Origin: Cellulomonas sp.
GTDB taxonomy: Bacteria; Actinomycetota; Actinomycetes; Actinomycetales; Cellulomonadaceae
Assembly (NCBI RefSeq): GCF_017744555.1
Contig: NZ_JAGIBD010000028.1
Span: forward strand, 1 to 44,424
Length of the DNA stretch: 44,424 nt
Direction of reading: 5' to 3'
Part shown: positions 7,045-15,758 of the stretch, piece by piece
Position numbering within the stretch: the first letter of the stretch is position 1
How the letters are laid out: each line of letters opens with the position of its first letter
The notes under the pieces: generated by a model
The model's input: only the letters and a program-made list of their open reading frames with translations
What the model was told of the DNA's origin: nothing
The model's database searches: none
Position numbers and translations under genes: made by a program

Positions 7045-8232
7045 TCACTCGCGCCACAGCAGGAGCGCCTCTCCCTGCCCTCCCCCGCCGCACAGCGCGA
7101 CGGCGGCACGGCCGTGCCCTCGGCGGGCGAGCTCGGTCGCGGCATGCCCCGCGAGGCGGGCACCGGACGCGCCGATCGGGTGGCCGAGCGCGATGGCACC
7201 GCCGTGGATGTTGGTCCGCTCGAGCGGGTAGTCGAGGTCGGCGAGCGACTGCACGACGACGGAGCCGAACGCCTCGTTGATCTCGACGAGGTCGACGTCC
7301 GACAGCGACCACCCGGACCGCTTGAGCGCCGCCGTGATCGCGGCGGACGGCTGCGAGTGCAGTGACGTGTCCGGCCCGGCGACCTGCCCGGACGCACCCA
7401 CGGACGCGAGCCAGGAGAGCCCCCGCGCCTCGGCGACCTCGCGCGCGGCGACGACGACGGCCGCCGCCCCGTCGGTCAGGGGCGACGCGTTGCCGGCCGT
7501 GATGGTCCCGTCGGCCGCGAACGCCGGACGTAGCGCGGCGAGCGACTCGACGGACGTGTCGGGCCGGATCCCCTCGTCGGACTCGACGCGCACGGGCGCG
7601 CCGCGTCGCTGCGGCACGTCGACCGCGACGATCTCCGCGGCGAACACCCCGGACTCGACGGCGGCGGCCGCGCGTCGGTGGCTCGCCGCCGCGACCTCGT
7701 CCTGCTCACGCCGTCCGATCCTCAGGGACGTGTTGCCGCGCTCGGTGGACGCGCCCATGGACTCGTGGTCGAACGCGTCGGTGAGCCCGTCCCAGGCGAG
7801 GGAGTCGACGGCCTGCAGGTCGCCGTACGTCCAGCCGCGGCGCGAGCCGGGCAGCAGGTGCGGCGCCTGGCTCATCGACTCCTGACCACCGGCGACGACC
7901 ACGTCGGCCTCGCCGGTACGGATGAGCCGGGCTGCGTCGACGATCGCCGTGAGTCCGCTCAGGCACACCTTGTTGACGGTCGTCGCGGGCACCGTCCAGG
8001 GCAGGCCCGCCAGGTGCGCGGCCTGCCGGGCGGGGTTCTGCCCGGCGCCGGCCTGCACGACCTGGCCCATGATCACCTGGTCGACGAGCCCGGCGGGCAC
8101 GTCCGCGCGCACGATCGCCTCGCGGATCGCGACCGCCCCCAGCTGCGCCGCCGACAGTGCCGACAGCGCACCGTTGAGCCGCGCCATGGGCGTCCGGGCG
8201 AACGACAGCAGCACCACCTCGCGGTCGGTCAT
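7045..8232 (-). CDS. Acetyl-CoA C-acetyltransferase (thiolase)
   Basis: A 395-residue type II thiolase. The acyl-accepting cysteine is C90 in NKVCLSG. The C-terminal motifs [23 protein letters not shown] and CGGGGQGEA carry the catalytic histidine and second cysteine. It most likely splits acetoacetyl-CoA into two acetyl-CoA, completing leucine and ketone-body breakdown. The ATG overlaps the stop of scoB by four bases (ATGA), and scoA-scoB-thiolase form one operon. Length and motifs are complete. A biosynthetic direction, condensing two acetyl-CoA, is possible because the reaction is reversible, but the neighbours favour degradation. Confidence 0.9.
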   Translation of the reverse strand: MTDREVVLLSFARTPMARLNGALSALSAAQLGAVAIREAIVRADVPAGLVDQVIMGQVVQAGAGQNPARQAAHLAGLPWTVPATTVNKVCLSGLTAIVDAARLIRTGEADVVVAGGQESMSQAPHLLPGSRRGWTYGDLQAVDSLAWDGLTDAFDHESMGASTERGNTSLRIGRREQDEVAAASHRRAAAAVESGVFAAEIVAVDVPQRRGAPVRVESDEGIRPDTSVESLAALRPAFAADGTITAGNASPLTDGAAAVVVAAREVAEARGLSWLASVGASGQVAGPDTSLHSQPSAAITAALKRSGWSLSDVDLVEINEAFGSVVVQSLADLDYPLERTNIHGGAIALGHPIGASGARLAGHAATELARRGHGRAAVALCGGGGQGEALLLWRE

Positions 8233-8885
8233 GAGAGCACCATCTCCCGCACGTCCCCGACCGTGAGCGGCACCGCGGTCGCCGCGACGACGTCGTCCAC
8301 CGAGACGCCGGGTGCACGCTCACGCAGCACGAGCCCGAGGGGCGTCACGTCGATGACCGCGAGGTCGGTGATGATCCGGTCGACGACGCCCTTGCCGGTC
8401 AGCGGCAGCGTGCACTCGGGCAGCACCTTCGGCGACCCGTCGCGGGCCACGTGCTCCATGAGGACGACGATCCGGCGGGCGCCGTGCACGAGGTCCATCG
8501 CGCCGCCCATGCCCTTGACCATCTTCCCGGGGATCATCCAGTTCGCGATGTCCCCTCTGGCGGACACCTGCATGGCGCCGAGGACGGCGACGTCGACCTT
8601 GCCGCCGCGGATCATCGCGAAGCTCGTCGCGGAGTCGAAGTACGACGCCCCGGGTGCGACCGTGATGGTCTCCTTGCCGGCGTTGATGAGGTCCGGGTCG
8701 ACCTCGTCGTCCCGCGGGTACGGGCCGACTCCGAGCACGCCGTTCTCCGACTGGAGCACGAGCTCGACGCCCGGCGGCAGGTAGTTCGGCACGAGGGTCG
8801 GCAGGCCGATGCCGAGGTTGACGTACGCGCCGTCGGGCAGCTCCTGGGCCGCCCGCGCGGCCATCTGCTCCCTGGTCAGGCTCAT
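8229..8885 (-). CDS. scoB: 3-oxoacid CoA-transferase subunit B
   Basis: A 218-residue beta subunit of succinyl-CoA:3-oxoacid (acetoacetate) CoA-transferase. The signature [13 protein letters not shown] contains the glutamate that forms the glutamyl-CoA thioester. The following [14 protein letters not shown] and [19 protein letters not shown] blocks are highly typical of SCOT B subunits. It works with ScoA encoded just upstream. The ATG start overlaps the scoA stop (ATGA), and its own stop overlaps the thiolase start the same way, so the three proteins are translationally coupled. The role is to activate acetoacetate, here produced by the CitE-like lyase of the leucine operon, to acetoacetyl-CoA. 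Confidence 0.92.
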   Translation of the reverse strand: MSLTREQMAARAAQELPDGAYVNLGIGLPTLVPNYLPPGVELVLQSENGVLGVGPYPRDDEVDPDLINAGKETITVAPGASYFDSATSFAMIRGGKVDVAVLGAMQVSARGDIANWMIPGKMVKGMGGAMDLVHGARRIVVLMEHVARDGSPKVLPECTLPLTGKGVVDRIITDLAVIDVTPLGLVLRERAPGVSVDDVVAATAVPLTVGDVREMVLS

Positions 8886-9655
8886 GACCCCACCCGCAGC
8901 GTCCGGCGCTCGATACGCTTCTCGGCGGCCTGCTCGGGCGTCAGCTCGACGACGCGGTCGACGAAGATGCCCGGCAGGTGGATCGCGTCCGGGTCCAGCG
9001 AGCCGACCGGGACGAGGCGCTCGACCTCGGCAACCGCGACCCGGCCGGCCGCCGCGCACAGCGGGTTGAAGTTGCGGGCCGACGAGCGGAAGACGAGGTT
9101 CCCGGCGCGGTCGCCGACCGCGGCGCGCACGAGCGAGAAGTCGGCCGTGATCGCCTCCTCGCGGACGAACTCCTGCGGCTCGCCGCGCACCACGAACGTC
9201 TCGACGGCTTTCGGGGGCGACGCCACCGCCACACGTCCGTCGGCGTCGTACCGCCACGGCAGCCCGCCCTCCGCGACCTGCGTGCCCACGCCGGTGCGGG
9301 TGTAGAACGCCGCGATGCCGCTGCCACCTGCACGAAGACGCTCCGCGAGGGTGCCCTGCGGCGTCAGCTCGACCTCGAGCTCGCCGGCCAGGAACTGCCG
9401 CGCGAACTCCTTGTTCTCGCCCACGTACGACGCCACGACGCGCCGCACCCGATGCTCCTGCAGCAGCAGGCCGAGCCCCCAGTCGTCCACGCCGCAGTTG
9501 TTGCTGACCACCTCCAGGTCCTTGACGCCGGAGTCGAGCAGAGCGCGGATCAGCACGCTCGGGATACCGCACAGACCGAATCCACCGACCGCGAGGGTCG
9601 CCCCGTCGGGGATGTCGGAGACCGCCTCGACGGCGGAACGGACAACCTTGTCCAT
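8882..9655 (-). CDS. scoA: 3-oxoacid CoA-transferase subunit A
   Basis: A 257-residue alpha subunit of acetoacetate:succinyl-CoA transferase. Recognisable features are the glycine-rich [16 protein letters not shown] segment, [15 protein letters not shown] near residues 48-62, the acyl-binding [11 protein letters not shown], and the [12 protein letters not shown] block. The ATG was chosen for an excellent AGGAGG site seven bases upstream; a longer in-frame start would add 32 unlike residues. It is the first gene of scoA-scoB-thiolase, divergent from the oxoacid dehydrogenase operon across a 187-base region that probably holds both promoters. The equivalent M. tuberculosis genes (Rv2504c, Rv2503c) also sit in the leucine degradation cluster. 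Confidence 0.92.
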   Translation of the reverse strand: MDKVVRSAVEAVSDIPDGATLAVGGFGLCGIPSVLIRALLDSGVKDLEVVSNNCGVDDWGLGLLLQEHRVRRVVASYVGENKEFARQFLAGELEVELTPQGTLAERLRAGGSGIAAFYTRTGVGTQVAEGGLPWRYDADGRVAVASPPKAVETFVVRGEPQEFVREEAITADFSLVRAAVGDRAGNLVFRSSARNFNPLCAAAGRVAVAEVERLVPVGSLDPDAIHLPGIFVDRVVELTPEQAAEKRIERRTLRVGS

Positions 9656-9842
9656 CGTCTGCCTCCTGTCGACGTCGTCATTGTGCGCCGTCGGGTCAAG
9701 GCCCGCTGGGGTGCGTGCAGCACGACTCACCCGGGGCGCGCATGGGCACAAGGTCCCTTGCGGACTTACATTGGCGGGACATCAGGCAATGGGGCCTCAG
9801 CTTCACAAGAGCGACGGGCTCCGCCGACCGACGGAGCGAAAC

Positions 9843-10985
9843 ATGTTGCGTTCAGATGTGTCAGACGGGCGCGCCCTGCCCACGACCGAGGAGCCGCCGG
9901 ACCCCGAGCTGGTCCAGCTGCTGGCCCCCGACGGCACCCGCCGCGCCGACCCCGTCTACGACGCGTGGGTCGAGGACGTCGACGCCGAGCGCCTGCTGTC
10001 CCTCTACGAGGACATGGTCGTCGCGCGCCGCTTCGACGTGGAGGCGGTCGCGCTCCAGCGCCAGGGACAGCTCGGGCTGTGGCCGCCGCTGCTGGGCCAG
10101 GAGGCGGCACAGATCGGCTCCGCCCGCGCGCTGCGTCCCGACGACTTCGTGTTCACCAGCTACCGCGAGAACGGCGTCGCGTACTGCCGGGGCGCCGCAC
10201 CCGTCGACCTGGTCCGGGTGTGGCGCGGCAACGCCCTCGCCGGCTGGGACCCCTGGGCGATCGGCATGGCGACGCCGCAGGTCATGATCGGCGCCCAGAC
10301 GCTGCACGCCACCGGGTACGCGCTCGGCTGCGCGAAGGACGGCGTCGACTCGGTGGCCGTCGCGTACTTCGGTGACGGCGCGACGAGCAAGGGCGACGTG
10401 CACGAGGCGATGGTCTTCGCGTCGAGCTTCGCCGCACCCGTCGTGTTCTTCTGCCAGAACAACCAGTGGGCGATCTCCGAGCCGGTCGGGCTGCAGAGCC
10501 GCCACCCCCTCGCGGACCGCGCGCTCGGCTACGGCATCCCGAGCGTGCGGGTCGACGGGAACGACGTGCTCGCCGTCATGGCCGCGACGCGTGTCGCGCT
10601 CGACCGGGCCCGACGCGGCGAGGGCCCGTCGTTCATCGAGGCCGTCACGTACCGGATGGGCCCGCACACCACGTCCGACGACCCGACCCGGTACGCCGAC
10701 CCCGAGGTCCGCGAGCAGTGGGCCGCGCAGGACCCGATCGTGCGCGTCGAGCAGCACCTGCACACCCGCGGCGCCCTCTCTGAGGACCGCGCGCAGGAGG
10801 TCAAGGAGCACGCCGAGGCGTTCGCGATGGAGCTGCGCGACGCCACGTACGGCATGACGGCCCCCGAGCCGCTCACCGTGTTCGACCACGTGCTCGTCCA
10901 GCCGTCTGCGGAGCTCGAACGGCAGCGCAGCCAGTACGCCGCGTATCTCGCGATGTTCGAGGGCACGTCCGGGGGTGACGAGTGA
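9843..10985 (+). CDS. bkdA: Branched-chain 2-oxoacid dehydrogenase E1 component, alpha subunit
   Basis: A 380-residue thiamine-diphosphate enzyme subunit. The ThDP motif starts at GDGATSKGDVHEAM and ends at FFCQNNQWAIS. The GLWPPLLGQEAAQIG and YRENGVAYCRG blocks fit E1 alpha of the pyruvate/branched-chain type. It decarboxylates 2-oxoacids such as 4-methyl-2-oxopentanoate from leucine and passes the acyl group to E2. The ATG at 9843 follows GGAG with a six-base gap; extending upstream adds poorly conserved sequence. Its stop overlaps the beta-subunit start (TGATG). Context with methylcrotonyl-CoA carboxylase and SCOT genes favours a branched-chain rather than pyruvate substrate. No E3 gene is present in the window. 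Confidence 0.9.
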   Translation: MLRSDVSDGRALPTTEEPPDPELVQLLAPDGTRRADPVYDAWVEDVDAERLLSLYEDMVVARRFDVEAVALQRQGQLGLWPPLLGQEAAQIGSARALRPDDFVFTSYRENGVAYCRGAAPVDLVRVWRGNALAGWDPWAIGMATPQVMIGAQTLHATGYALGCAKDGVDSVAVAYFGDGATSKGDVHEAMVFASSFAAPVVFFCQNNQWAISEPVGLQSRHPLADRALGYGIPSVRVDGNDVLAVMAATRVALDRARRGEGPSFIEAVTYRMGPHTTSDDPTRYADPEVREQWAAQDPIVRVEQHLHTRGALSEDRAQEVKEHAEAFAMELRDATYGMTAPEPLTVFDHVLVQPSAELERQRSQYAAYLAMFEGTSGGDE

Positions 10986-11992
10986 TGGCGACGACGACGA
11001 TGGCGGCCGCGCTCGGCTCCGGGCTGCGGCGCGCGATGGAGGACGACCCCCGCGTGGTGCTCCTCGGCGAGGACATCGGCCGGCTCGGCGGGGTGTTCCG
11101 CGTGACCGACGGGCTGCAGCGCGACTTCGGCGCCGACCGCGTCATGGACACGCCCTTGGCGGAGGCCGGGATCATGGGTGTCGCCGTCGGGCTCGCCTAC
11201 CGGGGCTTCCGGCCCGTGGTCGAGATCCAGTTCGACGGCTTCGTCTACCCGGCGCTCGACCAGATGGTCACGCAGGTCGGGCGCCTGCACTACCGCACCG
11301 GCGGCACCGTGCGGATGCCTGTCACGATCCGCATCCCGTACGGCGGCGGCATCGGCGCCGTCGAGCACCACTCGGAGTCGCCCGAGGCGTACTTCGCGCA
11401 CACCCCCGGCCTGCGGGTCGTGAGCTGCGCGACGCCGCAGGACGCGCACACGATGATCCGTCAGGCCATCGCGTGCGACGACCCCGTGGTGTTCTTCGAG
11501 CCGAAGCGCCGGTACTGGGTCAAGGGCTCGGTCGAGGACGAGGTGCTCGACGACGCGCTGCCGCTCGACCGGGCACGCGTGGTCGTCGAGGGCACCGACG
11601 TCACGCTCGTCGCGTACGGCCCGCTCGTCGTCACCGCCCGCGACGCGGCGCTGGCCGCGGCCGACGACGGGCTGTCGATCGAGGTCATCGACCTGCGCTC
11701 GCTGTCACCGCTCGACCTCGACACCGTCGAGACGTCGGTCCGCAAGACCGGCCGGCTCGTCGTCACGCACGAGGCCCAGCGCAGCGGCGGGCTCGGTGCC
11801 GAGATCGCCGCGAGCATCACCGAACGCTGCTTCTCGCTGCTGCACGCGGCCCCCGTCCGCGTCACCGGCTTCGACGTGCCCTACCCGCCCGCGAAGCTCG
11901 AGGAGCACTTCCTGCCCGACCTCGACCGGCTGCTCGACGCCGTCGACCAGGTCATGGGCCGCCAGCACTCCCTGACCGGATGGAGCGCGTGA
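10985..11992 (+). CDS. bkdB: Branched-chain 2-oxoacid dehydrogenase E1 component, beta subunit
   Basis: A 335-residue E1 beta subunit. Family marks are VVLLGEDIGRLGGVFRVT near the N-terminus, the substrate-channel segment FDGFVYPALDQM, IPYGGGIGAVEHHSESPE, and the C-terminal half-domain VIDLRSLSPLDLDTV. It forms the alpha2beta2 decarboxylase with the upstream subunit. The ATG at 10985 overlaps the previous stop (TGATG) and has a G-rich ribosome site about seven bases away. A GTG three bases earlier is also possible. The downstream E2 start overlaps the stop in the same TGATG manner, so E1alpha, E1beta and E2 are tightly coupled. Confidence 0.92.
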   Translation: MATTTMAAALGSGLRRAMEDDPRVVLLGEDIGRLGGVFRVTDGLQRDFGADRVMDTPLAEAGIMGVAVGLAYRGFRPVVEIQFDGFVYPALDQMVTQVGRLHYRTGGTVRMPVTIRIPYGGGIGAVEHHSESPEAYFAHTPGLRVVSCATPQDAHTMIRQAIACDDPVVFFEPKRRYWVKGSVEDEVLDDALPLDRARVVVEGTDVTLVAYGPLVVTARDAALAAADDGLSIEVIDLRSLSPLDLDTVETSVRKTGRLVVTHEAQRSGGLGAEIAASITERCFSLLHAAPVRVTGFDVPYPPAKLEEHFLPDLDRLLDAVDQVMGRQHSLTGWSA

Positions 11993-13437
11993 TGACGACC
12001 GACAAGCAGGTCACCATGCCCGATCTCGGCGAGGGGCTCACCGAGTCCGACCTCGTCGAGTGGACCGTCGCCGTCGGCGACACCGTGGCGCTCAACCAGG
12101 TCGTCGCCGAGGTGGAGACCGCGAAGGCACTCGTCCAGCTCCCCTGCCCGTACGCGGGGGTCGTGTCGTCCCTCGCCGTCGAGCCGGGGACCACCGTCGC
12201 CGTGGGGGCGCCCATCATGACCATCGCGGTGGAGGACCGCAGCGGCGCCGAGTCCGCCCCCCAGCACTCGGCGCCGTCTGCCTCCGCGGCGGCGACGACC
12301 GCCACGGACGCGCCCCCGGCCACGCAATCCGAAGCGAGGCCCGCGCCCGAACGCACCTCGGTGCTCGTGGGGTACGGTCCTCTCGTCGACTCGTCCGAAC
12401 GGCCGCACCGCCGTTCCCGCTCGCCTGAGTGGATCGCGGCGCACACCGTCGCCGAGCATGCCGCGGGCATGGCGCTCGCCGGACACCCGGTCGGGCCGAA
12501 GGTGCTCCCGCCGGTCCGCAAGCTCGCGCACGACCTCGGCGTCGACCTCAACCGCGTCCAGGGCACCGGGCACGACGGCACGATCACGCGGGAGGACGTG
12601 CTGCACGTGGTGTCGAGCAGCGTCGCGGCGCCCGGAGCGCACCGGCCGACGACGGCCGCGCGCCCGTCGCACGGGCTCCCGCCGGCCGTGCACCGCCCGG
12701 ACTCCGCCCCGCCGGCGCCGGCTCGCACGGCCGATCCGCGCGAGGTCCGCACGCCCGTCGCGGGCGTCCGCAAGCAGACGGCCGCCGCCATGGTGACCAG
12801 CGCGTTCACCGCCCCGCACGCGTCGACGTCCCTGACGGTCGACGTCACGCCGACCATGGAGCTGCTCGACCAGTTCCGGGCCGACCCCGCGCTCGACGGT
12901 CACCGCATCACGCTCCTCGCCATCGTCGCCAAGGCCCTGACTGTCGCGGTCGCGCACAACCCGTCGCTCAACACGCACTGGGACGAGGCCGCCGGCGAGA
13001 TCGTCGAGTACCGCTACGTGAACCTCGGCCTCGCCGCCGCCACGCCGCGCGGGCTGCTCGTCCCGACGATCAAGGACGCCGACCGGCTGCGGCTGGCCGA
13101 CCTGGCCGACGCGATCACCGCCCTGACCTCGTCCGCCCGCGACGGCACGACGACGCCTGCGGACCTCGCGGGCGGCACCATCACCATCACCAACATCGGC
13201 GTGCTCGGCGTCGACAGCGGCACCCCGATCCTGGTGCCTGGCCAGGCGGCGATCCTCGCGACCGGTGCCGTGCGACGTCGGCCGTGGGAGTACCGCGACG
13301 AGATCGCGCTGCGGCACGTGATGACACTGACCCTGTCGTTCGACCACCGCGTGGTCGACGGCGCGGAGGCCGCCCACTTCCTCACGGACGTCGGCGCGAT
13401 CCTCGCGAACCCGGGATCGGTGCTGCGGATGGTCTAG
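11992..13437 (+). CDS. bkdC: Branched-chain 2-oxoacid dehydrogenase E2 component (dihydrolipoamide acyltransferase)
   Basis: A 481-residue E2 core protein. Order of domains: an N-terminal lipoyl domain (about 5-80) with the lipoylated lysine K45 in VETAKALV; an Ala/Pro-rich linker; a peripheral E3/E1-binding domain (about 168-205, PPVRKLAHDLGVDLNRVQ); a second linker; and the catalytic acyltransferase domain ending in FDHRVVDG, with active-site H452 and D456. There is a single lipoyl domain. It transfers the acyl group to CoA, giving isovaleryl-CoA from leucine. Its TAG stop shares the CTAG palindrome with the stop of the convergent TetR gene. E3 must come from elsewhere in the genome. Confidence 0.92.
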   Translation: MTTDKQVTMPDLGEGLTESDLVEWTVAVGDTVALNQVVAEVETAKALVQLPCPYAGVVSSLAVEPGTTVAVGAPIMTIAVEDRSGAESAPQHSAPSASAAATTATDAPPATQSEARPAPERTSVLVGYGPLVDSSERPHRRSRSPEWIAAHTVAEHAAGMALAGHPVGPKVLPPVRKLAHDLGVDLNRVQGTGHDGTITREDVLHVVSSSVAAPGAHRPTTAARPSHGLPPAVHRPDSAPPAPARTADPREVRTPVAGVRKQTAAAMVTSAFTAPHASTSLTVDVTPTMELLDQFRADPALDGHRITLLAIVAKALTVAVAHNPSLNTHWDEAAGEIVEYRYVNLGLAAATPRGLLVPTIKDADRLRLADLADAITALTSSARDGTTTPADLAGGTITITNIGVLGVDSGTPILVPGQAAILATGAVRRRPWEYRDEIALRHVMTLTLSFDHRVVDGAEAAHFLTDVGAILANPGSVLRMV

Positions 13438-14042
13438 CGACCGAGCGCCGCGAGCGCCATCTGCTCCAGCACCGTCCGCGTGCGCGCGCCCGTCAACGAC
13501 CGGGCCGAGTGCGGGGTCGAGTTCATCAGGCCGAACGTCGCCTGGGCGCGCAGCCGGAGCTCGGCGCGGTCGACGGTCGGGTGGAGACGGGTCAGCACAT
13601 CGACCCACACCTCCACGTAGCGGCGCTGCAGGTCGCGCACGGCGTCGCGGTCGAGATCGGACAGAGCGGCGAGGTCGCGGTCCTGGACGCGGATGACGTC
13701 GGGCTCGGCGAGCGCGAAGTCGACGTGGAACCGCACGAGCGCGGCGAGCGCGGCCGCGGCGTCCGGCGTCGACGCCACCACGGCTCGTCCTCCGGTCAGC
13801 AGCCGCTCACTGACCTCGACGAGGAGCGCGCCGAGCACGGCCTGCTTGCTCCGGAAGTGCCGGTACACGGCGGGCCCGCTGACGCCGGCGGACGACCCGA
13901 GGTCCTCGATCGACACCCCGTCGAACCCGTGCCGGGCGAACAGCGTCGCGGCGGCCGTCAGGAGCGCGGCGCGTCGTTCGGCCTTCGCGCGCAGCCGCGC
14001 CGTGGTGGGGGCGGTCGTGGGCGCCGCGACCGGCTCGGCCAT
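13434..14042 (-). CDS. TetR family repressor, probable regulator of leucine degradation
   Basis: A 202-residue TetR-type regulator. The N-terminal helix-turn-helix is clear (residues about 21-70, with [30 protein letters not shown]). The C-terminal ligand domain is variable and probably senses an acyl-CoA. The ATG at 14042 has GGAGG eight bases upstream; a GTG two codons earlier sits too close to that site. The gene faces away from the carboxylase operon, and a 16-bp operator-like palindrome lies between them at 14097-14112, so it likely represses that operon and itself. A TetR gene (Rv2506) ends the corresponding M. tuberculosis locus. Its stop overlaps that of E2. Confidence 0.85.
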   Translation of the reverse strand: MAEPVAAPTTAPTTARLRAKAERRAALLTAAATLFARHGFDGVSIEDLGSSAGVSGPAVYRHFRSKQAVLGALLVEVSERLLTGGRAVVASTPDAAAALAALVRFHVDFALAEPDVIRVQDRDLAALSDLDRDAVRDLQRRYVEVWVDVLTRLHPTVDRAELRLRAQATFGLMNSTPHSARSLTGARTRTVLEQMALAALGR

Positions 14043-14096
14043 CTGCACCCCCTCCAGCCGTGGACAACCGCGTGCACGCAGACTAGCGTCATTTCA

Positions 14097-14112
14097 GTTA
14101 GCGATCACTAAC
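14097..14112. promoter_or_regulatory. TetR operator between regulator and carboxylase operon
   Basis: GTTAGCGATCACTAAC is a 16-bp near-perfect palindrome (7 of 8 pairs) in the 106-base divergent region, the size and placement expected of a TetR-family operator. It lies 37 bases before the carboxylase start and 55 before the regulator start. No second copy is seen in the scoA/bkdA divergent region. Confidence 0.65.
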
Positions 14113-14148
14113 TCAGTTCCACTCCGTCATCCCCCGGAGACCCCGTCG

Positions 14149-15753
14149 ATGGAGACGTTGCGCACCGCCGCCGACCCGACCGCGCCCGCGTTCGTCGCGA
14201 ACGACGACGCGCAACGGACGCTCGTCAGCACCCTGCGAGACACGCTGCGTGCAGCCGCGAGAGGCGGCCCCGAGCGGGCCCGCGAGCGCCACGTCGCCCG
14301 CGGCAAGCTGCTCCCCCGCGAACGCATCGACACCTTGCTCGACGACGGCAGCCCGTTCCTCGAGGTCGCGCCGCTCGCGGCGCACGGCCTGTACGACGAC
14401 GAGGCCCCGGGCGCGGGCGTCATCGCAGGCATCGGCCTGGTCCACGGCCGGCACGTGATGGTGCTGTCGAACGACGCGACCGTGAAGGGCGGCACGTACT
14501 ACCCGCTCACGGTGAAGAAGCACCTCCGCGCCCAGGAGATCGCGCTCGAGAACCGGCTGCCCTGCATCTACCTCGTCGACTCCGGCGGCGCGTACCTGCC
14601 GAAGCAGGACGAGGTGTTCCCGGACCGCGACCACTTCGGCCGGATCTTCTTCCACCAGGCCCGGATGTCCGCCGAGCGGATCCCGCAGATCGCGTGCGTC
14701 ATGGGGTCCTGCACCGCAGGCGGCGCGTACGTGCCGGCGATGAGCGACGAGACCGTGATCGTGCGCGGTCAGGGGACGATTTTCCTGGGCGGGCCGCCGC
14801 TCGTGAAGGCCGCGACCGGCGAGGTCGTCACGGCCGAGGACCTGGGCGGCGGTGAGCTCCACGCGCGCACGTCGGGCGTCACCGACCACCTCGCGGAGAA
14901 CGACGCGCACGCGCTGCAGATCGTCCGGGACATCGTCTCGACGCTGCCGCGGCCGACGAGCACCGCGTGGGACGTCGTCGAGACGCGGGCGCCCAAGGTC
15001 GACGAGGAACAGCTGTACGGCGTCGTCCCCACCGACCTGCAGACGGCATACGACGTGCGCGAGGTCATCGCCCGGCTCGTCGACGGCAGCGAGCTGCACG
15101 AGTTCAAGAAGGACTACGGCTCGACGCTCGTCACCGGCTTCGCCCGCCTGCACGGGCACCCCGTCGGGATCGTCGCGAACAACGGTGTGCTGTTCAGCGA
15201 GTCCGCGCTCAAGGGTGCGCACTTCGTCGACTGCGACCAGCGCGGCATCCCGCTGGTGTTCCTGCAGAACATCTCCGGCTTCATGGTCGGCCGCGACTAC
15301 GAGGCCGGCGGCATCGCGAAGCACGGCGCCAAGATGGTCACGGCCGTCGCGACGACGCGGGTGCCGAAGCTGACGGTCGTGATCGGCGGGTCGTTCGGGG
15401 CCGGCAACTACTCGATGTGCGGGCGGGCGTACTCGCCGCGGTTCCTGTGGATGTGGCCCGCGAGCCGGATCTCGGTGATGGGCGGGGTGCAGGCGTCGTC
15501 CGTGCTCGCCACCGTCCGTCGCGAGCAGCTCGAGGCCCGCGGCGAGACCTGGTCCGCGGAGGACGAAGAGGCGTTCCGCGCGCCGCTGCGCGCGCAGTAC
15601 GAGACGCAGGGCAGCCCGTACTACTCGACGGCCCGGCTCTGGGACGACGGCATCATCGACCCCCTCGACACCCGGCGTGTGCTCGGCATGGCGCTCGACG
15701 TGTGCGCGACGGTCCCCCTCGACGAGCCCCGTTTCGGGCTCTTCCGGATGTGA
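14149..15753 (+). CDS. accD1: Methylcrotonyl-CoA carboxylase beta (carboxyltransferase) subunit
   Basis: A 534-residue biotin-dependent carboxyltransferase. The [23 protein letters not shown] and [18 protein letters not shown] regions are characteristic of methylcrotonyl-CoA and close acyl-CoA carboxylases rather than of bacterial acetyl-CoA carboxylase. The oxyanion-hole region [16 protein letters not shown] is intact. It transfers CO2 from carboxybiotin to 3-methylcrotonyl-CoA, giving 3-methylglutaconyl-CoA. The ATG at 14149 follows GGAG by nine bases. It is the first gene of a five- or six-gene operon behind the TetR operator. The M. tuberculosis counterpart is accD1 (Rv2502c). Propionyl- or geranyl-CoA specificity cannot be excluded from sequence alone. 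Confidence 0.88.
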   Translation: METLRTAADPTAPAFVANDDAQRTLVSTLRDTLRAAARGGPERARERHVARGKLLPRERIDTLLDDGSPFLEVAPLAAHGLYDDEAPGAGVIAGIGLVHGRHVMVLSNDATVKGGTYYPLTVKKHLRAQEIALENRLPCIYLVDSGGAYLPKQDEVFPDRDHFGRIFFHQARMSAERIPQIACVMGSCTAGGAYVPAMSDETVIVRGQGTIFLGGPPLVKAATGEVVTAEDLGGGELHARTSGVTDHLAENDAHALQIVRDIVSTLPRPTSTAWDVVETRAPKVDEEQLYGVVPTDLQTAYDVREVIARLVDGSELHEFKKDYGSTLVTGFARLHGHPVGIVANNGVLFSESALKGAHFVDCDQRGIPLVFLQNISGFMVGRDYEAGGIAKHGAKMVTAVATTRVPKLTVVIGGSFGAGNYSMCGRAYSPRFLWMWPASRISVMGGVQASSVLATVRREQLEARGETWSAEDEEAFRAPLRAQYETQGSPYYSTARLWDDGIIDPLDTRRVLGMALDVCATVPLDEPRFGLFRM

Positions 15754-15758
15754 CCGCG

